From positions 1 to 45,933 of IMG/VR virus record IMGVR_UViG_3300045534_000075: a DNA stretch of 45,933 bases. One strand, 5' to 3'. Under the pieces are notes generated by a model. The model did not search any database and had not been told where the DNA came from. It worked only from the letters and a program-made list of their open reading frames with translations. A program made the position numbers and the translations under genes. Source of the DNA: a virus. This document shows positions 15,001 through 22,761 of the stretch, piece after piece; the stretch's first letter is position 1; the number at the start of each line of letters is the position of its first letter.

Positions 15001-16399
15001 CGCTTACGCGTCGGGTTATCGCGCGCCGTTGCTCTGTCTGCCAACGGGCGGGGGTAAGACTGTTATTTTTTCGCACATCGCCGCCAACAGCAGCGCTCGG
15101 GGTAAGCGCGTGCTTATCCTGGTGCACCGGATTGAACTATTGAGGCAAACGGCGGCTGCGCTGAAACGCGCCGGGATAAATCCGGGGCTGATTAACCCGG
15201 CATATACGCCGAATTATCGCGCCGGGGTGCAGGTCGCAATGGTGCAGACAATGGCGAAGCGGACGCACTATTTCCAGAAAATGCCGTTCGACTTGATTAT
15301 CACAGACGAAGCGCATCACGTTGTAAGTAAGACGTACCGGGATATTTTGGCGGCGTTTCCAGGTGCGTATCAGTTGGGGGTAACTGCTACGCCGGTGCGC
15401 GGGGATGGTAAGGGGCTGGGGGTGACGGCTGGAGGCGTGTACGATACACTGATTATGGGGCCGACGGTGGCGGAACTGATCGAGGGCGGGTACCTGGTGA
15501 AGCCTGCAATTTACGTTCCGCGTGATCGGGTGGATCTGTCCGGCGTGCGGTCGCGGATGGGGGACTACGATAAACAGGAACTCGAAGCGCGGATGGATAA
15601 GCCAACAATTACCGGCAACGCGGTCGAACACTACCGGCGCGCGCTGGACGGTTTGCCGGCGGTTGCTTTTTGCGTGTCCGTGAAACACGCGCAACACGTC
15701 GCGGCCGAATTCCAGGCGGCTGGTTACCGGTCGTATGCGGTGGATGGCAACATGGAGGACGCACAGCGCGCCGGGGTGTTGAACGGGCTGGCGACCGGTG
15801 CGGTGCAGGTGGTAACGTCTTGCGACATAATAAGCGAGGGCACGGATATTCCTGCAATCGCCGGGGCAATACTTTTGCGGCCGACGCAATCAACCGGGCT
15901 ATACCTTCAACAGGTCGGGCGGGCGCTACGTCCTATGGCGGGCAAAGAACGCGCGGTAATACTTGACCACGTCGGCAACGTGCTAAAGCACGGTTTGCCG
16001 GATGAGGATCGGGACTGGTCACTCGAGGGCGAACCGGCAAAGAAGAAAAAGAAAACAGAAGAACCCGACGTGCGGGTGCGCATGTGCGTATCGTGCTACG
16101 CTGTTTTTTCGCCGGGAGCATCCGAATGCCCGCAATGCGGGGTGGCGGTTCCGGCAAAGGCGCGCAAAGTCCAGGAAACGGAGGGCGAACTGCGGGAAAT
16201 TACCGCCGAAGATCGGGTGAACATTGCCCGCGCACAAAAAAAGGAGGTTGGAAAGGCGCGGACTCTTGAGGAACTGGAGCGCATCGAAAAGGAGCGCGGG
16301 TATAAGCGCGGGTGGGCGAATTATGTGTACAATGCGCGGCACGGGCGGGCGGATTTTGCGGTAAAATCGGGTGGAAATGTCGGGAAGGTGACAGAGTGA
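14954..16399 (+). CDS. DEAD/DEAH-box helicase with C-terminal zinc ribbon
   Basis: The 481-residue superfamily 2 helicase shows all the main motifs: PTGGGKT (30-36), DEAHH (118-122), TATP (144-147) and QQVGRALRP (319-327). A lysine-rich linker (about 362-368) leads to a zinc ribbon with Cys 378, 381, 392 and 395. It resembles phage recombination/replication helicases of the UvsW/RadD type. The ATG at 14954 lies within the HTH gene, but the RAYQTKAV N terminus is typical of the Q-motif region, so the overlap seems genuine. Confidence 0.92.
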   Translation: MILRAYQTKAVQAIRDAYASGYRAPLLCLPTGGGKTVIFSHIAANSSARGKRVLILVHRIELLRQTAAALKRAGINPGLINPAYTPNYRAGVQVAMVQTMAKRTHYFQKMPFDLIITDEAHHVVSKTYRDILAAFPGAYQLGVTATPVRGDGKGLGVTAGGVYDTLIMGPTVAELIEGGYLVKPAIYVPRDRVDLSGVRSRMGDYDKQELEARMDKPTITGNAVEHYRRALDGLPAVAFCVSVKHAQHVAAEFQAAGYRSYAVDGNMEDAQRAGVLNGLATGAVQVVTSCDIISEGTDIPAIAGAILLRPTQSTGLYLQQVGRALRPMAGKERAVILDHVGNVLKHGLPDEDRDWSLEGEPAKKKKKTEEPDVRVRMCVSCYAVFSPGASECPQCGVAVPAKARKVQETEGELREITAEDRVNIARAQKKEVGKARTLEELERIEKERGYKRGWANYVYNARHGRADFAVKSGGNVGKVTE

Positions 16400-16417
16400 A
16401 AAAAATAATTAGGTAAA

Positions 16418-16450
16418 TTTGCATAAATAAAAAAACCGGCTGTATCTTTG
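16418..16450 (+). promoter_or_regulatory. Second early promoter
   Basis: TTTG (16418-16421) and TATCTTTG (16443-16450) are spaced by 21 bases. The upstream block TTAGGTAAATTTGC and the downstream AGCCATTAT match the promoter at 14338. It lies in the 84-base gap after the helicase gene and drives the genes from 16484, leaving a leader that ends in a T-run before ACCATG. Confidence 0.8.
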
Positions 16451-16483
16451 AGCCATTATTCACACACACAAATTTTTTTTACC

Positions 16484-16738
16484 ATGACAAATTCTTTATC
16501 CATGCTGGATCAAATCCACAGCCTCGAACGCCGATTGGCTATTATGGACGCCGCCGGCCACGAACTGGAGATCGCGCTGTTCGGCAACGGCGGCAAGCTG
16601 ATTGATGAGTTCTCGGGCGAGGACGTCCCGCAATTTTGCACGGATTTTTGGGCGGCTTACCGGCAATCGCTTACGGATTCGCTGGCGTTTCTCAAAAACG
16701 AATACCAAACCATTTCGCAAAACCTAAACAGCCTCTAA
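16484..16738 (+). CDS. Small early protein, unknown
   Basis: The 84-residue helical protein (MLDQIHSLERRLAIMDAAGHELEIALFG) is the first gene of the second early unit. It is acidic, with a possible coiled coil at residues 5-30. The frame is open from 16448, but that start lies within the promoter; the ATG at 16484 follows the recurring leader AATTTTTTTTACC. The stop overlaps the SSB start, so it is coupled to SSB. No family is recognised. Confidence 0.75.
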   Translation: MTNSLSMLDQIHSLERRLAIMDAAGHELEIALFGNGGKLIDEFSGEDVPQFCTDFWAAYRQSLTDSLAFLKNEYQTISQNLNSL

Positions 16739-17199
16739 TGATCAATCAAGTAACTCTTATCGGGCGCCTCGGCAACGACGCCGAAGTCCGAACTATCGAA
16801 TCAGGCGTAAAATTTGGGCGCTTTTCGCTGGCTACTTCCGAGTCCTGGAAAAACCAGGCGGGGGAATGGCAGGAGCAGACCGAATGGCACAATATAACGG
16901 CATGGCGGGAACTGGCAGGCCGTTTGGATGGGCTGAAAAAGGGGGCGTTGGTGTACGTCACCGGAAAAATCACATACCGCAAATACAAAGACAAAGACGG
17001 CGTAGAGCGCACCGCCTGCGATATTGTCGCTTCCGTTGTGCGACGCTTGGAAAAGTCCGACGCGCGGGCAGAATCCGGCACGCAAATGAAGGGCAATGTC
17101 GAGGGCATGCCTTGGGTGGCGGTGCCCTCAACGCCGGAAATGAAGCCGGTGGCTGCGGGGGTGAAGCCGGTTGATGATGATGATCCGCTTCCGTTTTAA
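16738..17199 (+). CDS. ssb: Single-stranded DNA-binding protein
   Basis: The 153-residue SSB has the N-terminal OB fold signature (INQVTLIGRLGNDAEVR), a WHNITAWRELA strand pair, and a conserved C-terminal acidic tip DDDDPLPF that binds partner proteins. It coats single strands during replication and RecT-type recombination. The ATG at 16738 overlaps the preceding stop. The frame is open from 16636, but that part overlaps the previous gene. Confidence 0.96.
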   Translation: MINQVTLIGRLGNDAEVRTIESGVKFGRFSLATSESWKNQAGEWQEQTEWHNITAWRELAGRLDGLKKGALVYVTGKITYRKYKDKDGVERTACDIVASVVRRLEKSDARAESGTQMKGNVEGMPWVAVPSTPEMKPVAAGVKPVDDDDPLPF

Positions 17200-17220
17200 T
17201 TACATCAAAAACACACTTTT

Positions 17221-18588
17221 ATGACCTATCAAGAATTTATAGAGGGTAAAAAACATTCCGCGTCTAATTATGGTATCGAGCCGGTTTTTATGCCGGACAT
17301 GCTTTTCGATTATCAAAAGCACGTTACCGAATACGCCGTGAAAAAAGGCCGGTGTGCGGTGTTTTTGGACACGGGGTTAGGTAAGACCGCGATAGAATTG
17401 ACTATCGCGCAAAACTACGTCCAACACACAAATAAGCCGGTTCTGGTTATTACGCCGCTTGCAGTTGCTTTCCAGTTTATCAAGGAGGCGGCAAAGTTCG
17501 GCATCGGGGATATTGAGTACAGCAAGGACGGATCGTACCGCTCTAAGATTGTTGTTTGCAACTATGAGCGGCTGGAAAAATTTAATAGCGCGGATTTTGA
17601 CTGCGTTATCCTTGACGAAAGCAGTATTCTTAAAAACTTTGATGGCGCGATAAAGGCGCAAATCACATCTTTTATAAAGCGCGTAAAATATCGGTACCTG
17701 TTCACGGCTACGCCTTCGCCTAACGACTTTGTAGAACTTGGCACAAGTTCGGAGGCGCTTGGATACCTTGGATATACCGACATGCTGACAAAGTTCTTCA
17801 AAAATAATGAGGACACAATTAGTCCGCAAAACATCGGTACCGAATGGATTTTGAAGGGGCACGCAAAGGATGCTTTTTTTCAATGGGTATCCGGGTGGTC
17901 AATAAGTATGCGCAAGCCGTCGGACCTTGGATTTAGTGACGAAAGGCATATTTTGCCGGAACTGATTATAAATTACCATGCCGTTAAAAATGAGAAAAAC
18001 ATGGTAATAAACGGGCAGATACTGATGTTTAACATGGTAGCTCAAAGGCTGCCAGAAGTTAGGCAGGAGCAAAAGGACACGATAGAAAAAAGGTGCCAGG
18101 TAGCCGTCGAACTTGCAGCGCCGCACCAAACGTCGGTATATTGGACTAACTTCAACGACGAGGCCGACCTGTTGGAGGAATTAGACCCGAACGCAATGCA
18201 GATCAAAGGCAGTATGTCTATTGACCAAAAAGAAGAACTGCTTTTAAATTTTTTTCAGGGCGATATTAAAAAGTTAATCACTAAGCCGAAAATTACCGCC
18301 TTTGGCTTAAACTGGCAACATTGCGCGCATACCGTGTATTTTCCGACCTTTTCTTACGAGCAGTACTATCAGGCTATCCGGCGTTTTTACCGGTTCGGGC
18401 AAACAAAAAACGTTGTTGTAGATATGGTTTATAGCGACGGTCAAAAACGGGTTTTGGATTCTTTGCTGGCAAAGTCTGAAAAAGCAAATAACCTATTTTC
18501 GCGACTAAATGAGAACGTAAATAAGTCTTACGATATAAAAACAAAAGGCTTCGACAAAGAAATTTTATTACCTTCATTTTTAAAGTAA
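17221..18588 (+). CDS. SNF2-like DNA helicase/translocase
   Basis: The 455-residue superfamily 2 ATPase has motifs DTGLGKT (50-56), DESS in place of DEAH (132-135), TATPSPND (162-169) and a C-terminal QAIRRFYRFGQ motif VI, which together mark the SNF2-like branch. Its codons are visibly more A/T-rich than those of the flanking SSB and lysozyme-like genes, as are those of the methyltransferase 7 bases downstream. The pair therefore looks like one imported cassette. SNF2 helicase plus methylase pairs occur in many phages, possibly for modification or anti-restriction; this is not shown here. Confidence 0.9.
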   Translation: MTYQEFIEGKKHSASNYGIEPVFMPDMLFDYQKHVTEYAVKKGRCAVFLDTGLGKTAIELTIAQNYVQHTNKPVLVITPLAVAFQFIKEAAKFGIGDIEYSKDGSYRSKIVVCNYERLEKFNSADFDCVILDESSILKNFDGAIKAQITSFIKRVKYRYLFTATPSPNDFVELGTSSEALGYLGYTDMLTKFFKNNEDTISPQNIGTEWILKGHAKDAFFQWVSGWSISMRKPSDLGFSDERHILPELIINYHAVKNEKNMVINGQILMFNMVAQRLPEVRQEQKDTIEKRCQVAVELAAPHQTSVYWTNFNDEADLLEELDPNAMQIKGSMSIDQKEELLLNFFQGDIKKLITKPKITAFGLNWQHCAHTVYFPTFSYEQYYQAIRRFYRFGQTKNVVVDMVYSDGQKRVLDSLLAKSEKANNLFSRLNENVNKSYDIKTKGFDKEILLPSFLK

Positions 18589-18594
18589 ATTACC

Positions 18595-19575
18595 ATGATT
18601 AAGGAGCAAGTAGTAACAAATGAGTATGCAATTTACAACTCGGATTGCATGTTTGTATTGCCGACTTTGCCGGACGCGTCTATTGACTTATCCGTTTATA
18701 GTCCGCCATTTGCGGGGCTTTACAATTATTCCAGCCACGAAAATGACTTTTCAAACTGCGAATCAAAAGAGCAATTTTTGCAGCAATACGAATTTTTGAT
18801 CGCTGAAATTGCGCGGGTAACAAAACCGGGGCGAATTTCCGCCGTGCATTGCACGGACGTAATAGACACAAAGACGGGGCATCTTTGGGACTTCCCGCAC
18901 GAAATTATCCGGATACATGAAAAGTACGGTATGAACTATCGGAACAAAATTACCATATGGAAAGAGCCGCTTAAAGTGCGGATGCGGACAATGGTGCGTA
19001 GTTTGATGCATAAACTAATCGTAGAGGATTCTACCGAATGCTTTACCGCCATGCCGGACTACCTTTTGATCTTCAAAAAGAAGGGGGAAAACGCGGTACC
19101 GGTTACGCATGAACGCGGGTTATCCGAATACTTTGGGGAAACCCCGATTTTGCCAGCAATGACCGAAAAATACGGAACATTTGAGGATCTGAAAAAGAAG
19201 TACGCCGGGCACGATGACCCGAAAACAAACAAACTATCTCACATTATCTGGCAGCGCTACGCATCGTCTGTTTGGGATGACATTCGCATTGATAACGTTT
19301 TGCCCTTTCGTGATGGAAAAGACGAAGACGATGAAAAGCACGTCCACCCGCTACAACTTGACGTTATTGACCGGATCGTAGAACTGTATAGCAACCCCGG
19401 CGAAACCGTGCTTACGCCTTTCATGGGTGTAGGTTCCGAGGTCTATTCCCCTGTATCAATGGGGCGCAAGGCTATCGGGGTAGAACTGAAAGACAGTTAT
19501 TTCAAGCAGGCGGTTGCGAACCTGAAAGAAGCCGACAAGCGCTTCGTAAAATTCAAGCAACCGGAATTATTTTAA
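18595..19575 (+). CDS. DNA methyltransferase (N4-cytosine/N6-adenine, beta-type order)
   Basis: The 326-residue enzyme has catalytic motif IV SPPF (36-39) near the N terminus and the SAM-binding motif I PFMGVGSE (275-282) near the C terminus, the beta-group order. SPPF favours N4-cytosine or N6-adenine methylation. No target-recognition specificity can be read. It follows the SNF2-like helicase by 7 bases and shares its A/T-rich codon use. No restriction endonuclease is adjacent, so it likely protects phage DNA. Confidence 0.92.
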   Translation: MIKEQVVTNEYAIYNSDCMFVLPTLPDASIDLSVYSPPFAGLYNYSSHENDFSNCESKEQFLQQYEFLIAEIARVTKPGRISAVHCTDVIDTKTGHLWDFPHEIIRIHEKYGMNYRNKITIWKEPLKVRMRTMVRSLMHKLIVEDSTECFTAMPDYLLIFKKKGENAVPVTHERGLSEYFGETPILPAMTEKYGTFEDLKKKYAGHDDPKTNKLSHIIWQRYASSVWDDIRIDNVLPFRDGKDEDDEKHVHPLQLDVIDRIVELYSNPGETVLTPFMGVGSEVYSPVSMGRKAIGVELKDSYFKQAVANLKEADKRFVKFKQPELF

Positions 19576-19581
19576 TGAACA

Positions 19582-19605
19582 GCCGGCCGCGTGGGTGCGG
19601 CCGGC
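19582..19605. other. Strong GC hairpin before the lysozyme-like gene
   Basis: A perfect 9-bp stem GCCGGCCGC/GCGGCCGGC with a 6-base loop lies 7 bases after the methyltransferase stop. It is followed by GCAAATTTTG rather than a clean T-run, so it could be a weak terminator or mRNA-protecting stem separating the helicase-methylase cassette from downstream genes. Confidence 0.6.
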
Positions 19606-19619
19606 GCAAATTTTGAAAC

Positions 19620-20387
19620 ATGAACGAAAATTTACGCGGTTGGCTGACCGCTTCGATATTAGGTTGCGGGCTGTACTTTGTTACCCGACCGGAAAAGAAA
19701 CCCGAACCTTTGCAGCCGGAAATCTACGCGGTGCCCGAATACGAAGGACTGCTGGATACCGACCCGGCGGAAGTTGCCCCGCCTGTTATGCAGGTAACGC
19801 AGGCGTCTGTTGCGCCTGCAAAACGGAATGATACCTGGCATACCGAATCCGGCGCGGTAAATTACTTTCGAATTGTGATGCTGGAAACGAAACGCAGGGA
19901 GGCGCTTGGACGCGCCGGGCGGGAACTGGAGCGGTACAAAGACGGCGATACCTGGGCGATTGGATACGGGAATCATATTAAGTATTTGTCGGCTGCATGG
20001 AAACGCACAATCAAAAGGCAGGGCTACCGCGTTACCGAACAGCAGGCGCGGTCGCTTATGTATGAAACGTTCCACAATCTTGAACAGCAGGTGAAAAGCG
20101 ACCTTCCGCACCTGAATCCCCGCCAACGTTGGGCGGTTAAGTCCCTGGCTTTTAATTGGGGATACGGCAACGTCAAACGGTCGGGACTTTGGCGGCATCT
20201 GAAAGCCGGGGCGAAGGGTAAGAACGTTGCGGCGGCATGGATGCGCACGCAGGTGGCGACGGGTAATCACCGGACTTCGCGGCGGATGGAGGTGGCGCTT
20301 TGGAACGGCGACGACGCGGCGGTGTTGAAGGTTGGGAAAAATGCTTATAATGCCCTGAAAGCGCGGGGCGATTTTGAACACTACTAA
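19620..20387 (+). CDS. Lysozyme-like protein (GH24 fold) with membrane anchor; catalytic residues altered
   Basis: Residues 6-21 (RGWLTASILGCGLYFV) form an N-terminal signal anchor; ILGC could also be a lipobox. Residues 30-75 are a proline-rich linker. Residues 82-255 match the T4-lysozyme/GH24 fold: ERYKDGD, IGYGNH, then AFNWGYGNVKRSGLWRHLKAG. In GH24 the catalytic Glu lies nine residues before the Asp of YKD and a Thr precedes IGYG. Here those positions are Ala 99 and Ala 113. It may be an inactive homologue, a lysin with a rearranged site, or a non-lysis wall protein. It is far from the other lysis candidates at 27.4-28.9 kb. Confidence 0.8.
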   Translation: MNENLRGWLTASILGCGLYFVTRPEKKPEPLQPEIYAVPEYEGLLDTDPAEVAPPVMQVTQASVAPAKRNDTWHTESGAVNYFRIVMLETKRREALGRAGRELERYKDGDTWAIGYGNHIKYLSAAWKRTIKRQGYRVTEQQARSLMYETFHNLEQQVKSDLPHLNPRQRWAVKSLAFNWGYGNVKRSGLWRHLKAGAKGKNVAAAWMRTQVATGNHRTSRRMEVALWNGDDAAVLKVGKNAYNALKARGDFEHY

Positions 20388-20398
20388 AATTTTTCGGT

Positions 20399-20608
20399 AT
20401 GGAACAGAAAAACGAAACACGTTACCCCTGGCACGCCGCGCCGGATTGGGCTAACTACGCGGTAACGGATTGGGATGGGACGCGCTGGTGGTGCGAGCAT
20501 AGGCCGGTTGCGGCAAAAATCGAATGGCGGATTTTATCGGGGCGTTACGCGCAAATTTTCGACCCTTGCAGCGACTTTGATCAATCCCTTGAAACCCGCC
20601 CACAATAA
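20399..20608 (+). CDS. Small Trp-rich early protein, unknown
   Basis: The 69-residue product is rich in aromatic residues (YPWHAAPDWANYAVTDWDGTRWWCEHRP). No family is recognised. It begins 11 bases after the lysozyme-like stop with the A/T-rich leader AAAATTTTTCGGT. It is part of a string of small genes that are probably accessory early functions. Confidence 0.7.
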   Translation: MEQKNETRYPWHAAPDWANYAVTDWDGTRWWCEHRPVAAKIEWRILSGRYAQIFDPCSDFDQSLETRPQ

Positions 20609-20633
20609 TTTTTTAACCTTTTAATTTTAGATT

Positions 20634-20840
20634 ATGGCTAATTTTGTTACATGGATTACCGCTGAACAGCCGCCGGAAAAACCCGGCTTCTACCTAATAA
20701 CCATAATCCGGGAAAACGGGATACCCTTTTGCGGGTACGGATTCTGGGACGGTGAGGACTGGTTGACCGCTTCGAAAAAGTTTTTACTCGATTTTGAAAT
20801 AACCGCCTGGGCGTACAAACCAATACCGTACAATGGGTAA
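20634..20840 (+). CDS. DUF551-like small protein
   Basis: The 68-residue protein has the layout of DUF551: WITAEQPPEKPGFYLI at the start, YGFWDGEDW in the middle and ITAWAYKPIP at the end. Such proteins are common in phages, with no known role. Its stop overlaps the next gene start by 8 bases. The start follows the A/T-rich leader TTTTAATTTTAGATT. Confidence 0.75.
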   Translation: MANFVTWITAEQPPEKPGFYLITIIRENGIPFCGYGFWDGEDWLTASKKFLLDFEITAWAYKPIPYNG

Positions 20841-21039
20841 GGAAAATTACGACGTCCTAAAGGCCGCTACGCGCCGCTTCGCCGACAAGGTAAGGGAAAT
20901 GCGACAATGGCAAAAAACCTACTATACCGCGCCCAAAGAAAGCGAGGAAAAGCAGCGGGCGCTGGGTATGAAGCGGAAACTTGAAGCGGAAGTGGACGCG
21001 GTGGTGGCGAAAATAAATCAGGTTATCGACACATTATGA
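20833..21039 (+). CDS. Small coiled-coil protein, unknown
   Basis: The 68-residue charged helical protein (ATRRFADKVREMRQWQKTYY, KQRALGMKRKLEAEVDAVVAK) probably forms a coiled coil. It overlaps the DUF551-like gene upstream and the small membrane protein downstream (ATGA). No function is recognised. Confidence 0.7.
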   Translation: MGKENYDVLKAATRRFADKVREMRQWQKTYYTAPKESEEKQRALGMKRKLEAEVDAVVAKINQVIDTL

Positions 21040-21191
21040 AAAGATTTATCGAGATTTACAACCGCGTAATTGACGTAAAATTTAGGCCGCTTGGTTGGTA
21101 CGTTATCGCCTGCACTGTGATAATGACGGCCAAAATAGCGCGCTGGATATGGGACGTACTTTGGTACGCTTTTGACACTTTCACAATTTAA
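21036..21191 (+). CDS. Small single-span membrane protein
   Basis: The 51-codon ORF encodes a peptide with one predicted membrane segment (WYVIACTVIMTAKIARWIW, about residues 21-39) after a basic N terminus. It is coupled to the upstream gene by ATGA overlap. It is short, but the coupling and clean hydrophobic pattern favour a real gene. Function unknown. Confidence 0.6.
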   Translation: MKRFIEIYNRVIDVKFRPLGWYVIACTVIMTAKIARWIWDVLWYAFDTFTI

Positions 21192-21202
21192 ATTTTTGTA
21201 TC

Positions 21203-21298
21203 ATGTTTCACAAAATCAAAGACCCGGAAACGCAAGGCAACGCGCGTTTTATTTTTTGGGTGCTGTTTATCGGCTCTATTGTACTTTTGCTACTATGA
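21203..21298 (+). CDS. Very small membrane peptide
   Basis: The 31-residue ORF has a charged N-terminal half and one C-terminal membrane segment (FIFWVLFIGSIVLLLL). Its stop overlaps the metallophosphoesterase start (ATGA), and a TTTTTGTATC leader lies before the ATG. It could assist lysis or membrane functions, or serve only for translational coupling. No homologue is recognised. Confidence 0.55.
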   Translation: MFHKIKDPETQGNARFIFWVLFIGSIVLLLL

Positions 21299-22134
21299 AA
21301 GTAAAAAAACTAAAACCTTATACGCTCGAAGTTCGGGTAAATTATCAGTACGGAGAATGGGAGCAGCGGGTTCTTCTTTTGTCGGACTTGCATATTGACA
21401 ACCCGAAATGCAACCGGGCGCTGCTAATCCGGCACCTGGAACAGGCGAAGGCAGCGGGCGCGCCGGTGATGATTTTCGGAGATCTGTTTTGCGCAATGCA
21501 GGGCAAATACGACAAACGCGCCAACAAGTCAGCGCTTCGACCCGAACATCAAGTAAACAACTACCTGGACGCGCTTATCAAAACAACCGCCGAATTTTTC
21601 GCGCCGTACAAGGGACTGATAAAATTCATCACGCCTGGCAACCATGAAACCGCGATTTTAGGCCGTCACGAAACCGACCTTACCGCACGCCTGGCAGAGG
21701 CTTTGGGCTGCGAACGGGGCACCTATTCGGGGTGGGTTCTTTGGCGGTTCGAGTACGGCAAAGAGTATGGCGGGAAAATCCGCACAATCCCGATGTCGTA
21801 CCACCACGGGTACGGCGGCGGCGGGCCGGTAACAAAGGACGTGATACAAACAAGCCGAAAGGCTGTGTATTTGCCGGATGCGAAGATCGTTGTTTCGGGA
21901 CACACGCATGACAGGTGGATATTTCCGATAAGCCGGGCGCGACTAAAAGACAATGGAGAGCAGGTAGCGGATGAACAACTGCATATCAAATTAGGCACCT
22001 ACAAAGACGAATACACGGTCGGAGAAGGGTGGGCGATTGAGAAGGGTATGCCGCCAAAGCCTTTAGGGGGCGCGTGGCTGGTTTTCCGGGCGGTTCGGCA
22101 TGGTATTGATTATTCGGCGGAATTGTGCAGGTAG
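21295..22134 (+). CDS. Calcineurin-like metallophosphoesterase
   Basis: The 279-residue enzyme shows the metallophosphoesterase metal ligands in order: SDLH (30-33), FGDLF (61-65), GNHE (115-118), YHHG (169-172) and GHTHD (202-206). Substrates of such phage enzymes vary (nucleic acid 2',3'-cyclic phosphates, nucleotides, or DNA as in SbcD/Mre11), and the substrate is not evident here. No SbcC/Rad50-like partner is nearby. The ATG at 21295 overlaps the previous stop. The frame opens earlier at a TTG, but that region encodes the small peptide in another frame. Confidence 0.88.
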   Translation: MKVKKLKPYTLEVRVNYQYGEWEQRVLLLSDLHIDNPKCNRALLIRHLEQAKAAGAPVMIFGDLFCAMQGKYDKRANKSALRPEHQVNNYLDALIKTTAEFFAPYKGLIKFITPGNHETAILGRHETDLTARLAEALGCERGTYSGWVLWRFEYGKEYGGKIRTIPMSYHHGYGGGGPVTKDVIQTSRKAVYLPDAKIVVSGHTHDRWIFPISRARLKDNGEQVADEQLHIKLGTYKDEYTVGEGWAIEKGMPPKPLGGAWLVFRAVRHGIDYSAELCR

Positions 22135-22140
22135 TTACCT

Positions 22141-22160
22141 TTTTCGTGACGTCACGAAAA
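22141..22160. promoter_or_regulatory. 20-bp perfect palindrome, operator-like
   Basis: TTTTCGTGAC and its exact reverse complement abut to make a perfect 20-bp palindrome centred on GACGTC. It lies in the 72-base gap between the metallophosphoesterase stop and the dNMP kinase start, so it is well placed as an operator for a dimeric repressor, or as an mRNA stem. No -7 element is clear nearby. Confidence 0.6.
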
Positions 22161-22206
22161 TTATACCGGCAAAAGGAAATTAAAACACAAACACAAATTT
22201 TTTATT

Positions 22207-22761
22207 ATGATTTTAGGTATAACAGGCAAAGCCGGCCACGGGAAAAACACCGTCGCCGAAATTCTCAAAGAGGCATGCCCCGCGATGGACTGGCAGCGGG
22301 TGGCATTTGGGAACGCGTTAAAAAATGTTTTTTGGGCGCTTACAGGTACGGTTCCGATTGATACGACGGACTGGAAACACAAATACCTGCCTGAATGGGG
22401 TATGACGCGCCGGGAAATGTTGCAGCGGATCGGTACGGACTGTTTGCGCAATCATTTTGACCCGGATATTTGGGTGAAGGCGCTGTTTTCCCAGATGGAG
22501 CCGGGGAAAAATTACGTTATTACGGACGTCCGATTTAAGAACGAAGTGGCGAAAATTGAAGAGATGGGCGGTAAGGTCGTGCGGGTTATCCGGCACGGGT
22601 ACGATAATGGATTGCCTCCACACCAAAGCGAAACCGACCTTGATAATATGTATTTTGACACGATCCACAACGCTACGCATTCCATGAATTTTCTGCAGGA
22701 ACAGGTGTTTGCCATGGCGCGTGCGCAGGGGTGGACGGATAAGCGGGAGGGGTGGGTATGA
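22207..22761 (+). CDS. Deoxynucleoside monophosphate kinase
   Basis: The 184-residue protein resembles T4 gp1-type dNMP kinase: P-loop GKAGHGKNT (7-15), RREMLQRIGTDCLRNHFDPDIW, and the characteristic ITDVRFKNE with following VVRVIRH. It phosphorylates dNMPs for phage DNA synthesis. Phages with modified bases sometimes need such a kinase, but no base-modifying gene is seen. Its leader (CAAATTTTTTATT) matches other early genes. The stop overlaps the next start (ATGA). Confidence 0.9.
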   Translation: MILGITGKAGHGKNTVAEILKEACPAMDWQRVAFGNALKNVFWALTGTVPIDTTDWKHKYLPEWGMTRREMLQRIGTDCLRNHFDPDIWVKALFSQMEPGKNYVITDVRFKNEVAKIEEMGGKVVRVIRHGYDNGLPPHQSETDLDNMYFDTIHNATHSMNFLQEQVFAMARAQGWTDKREGWV

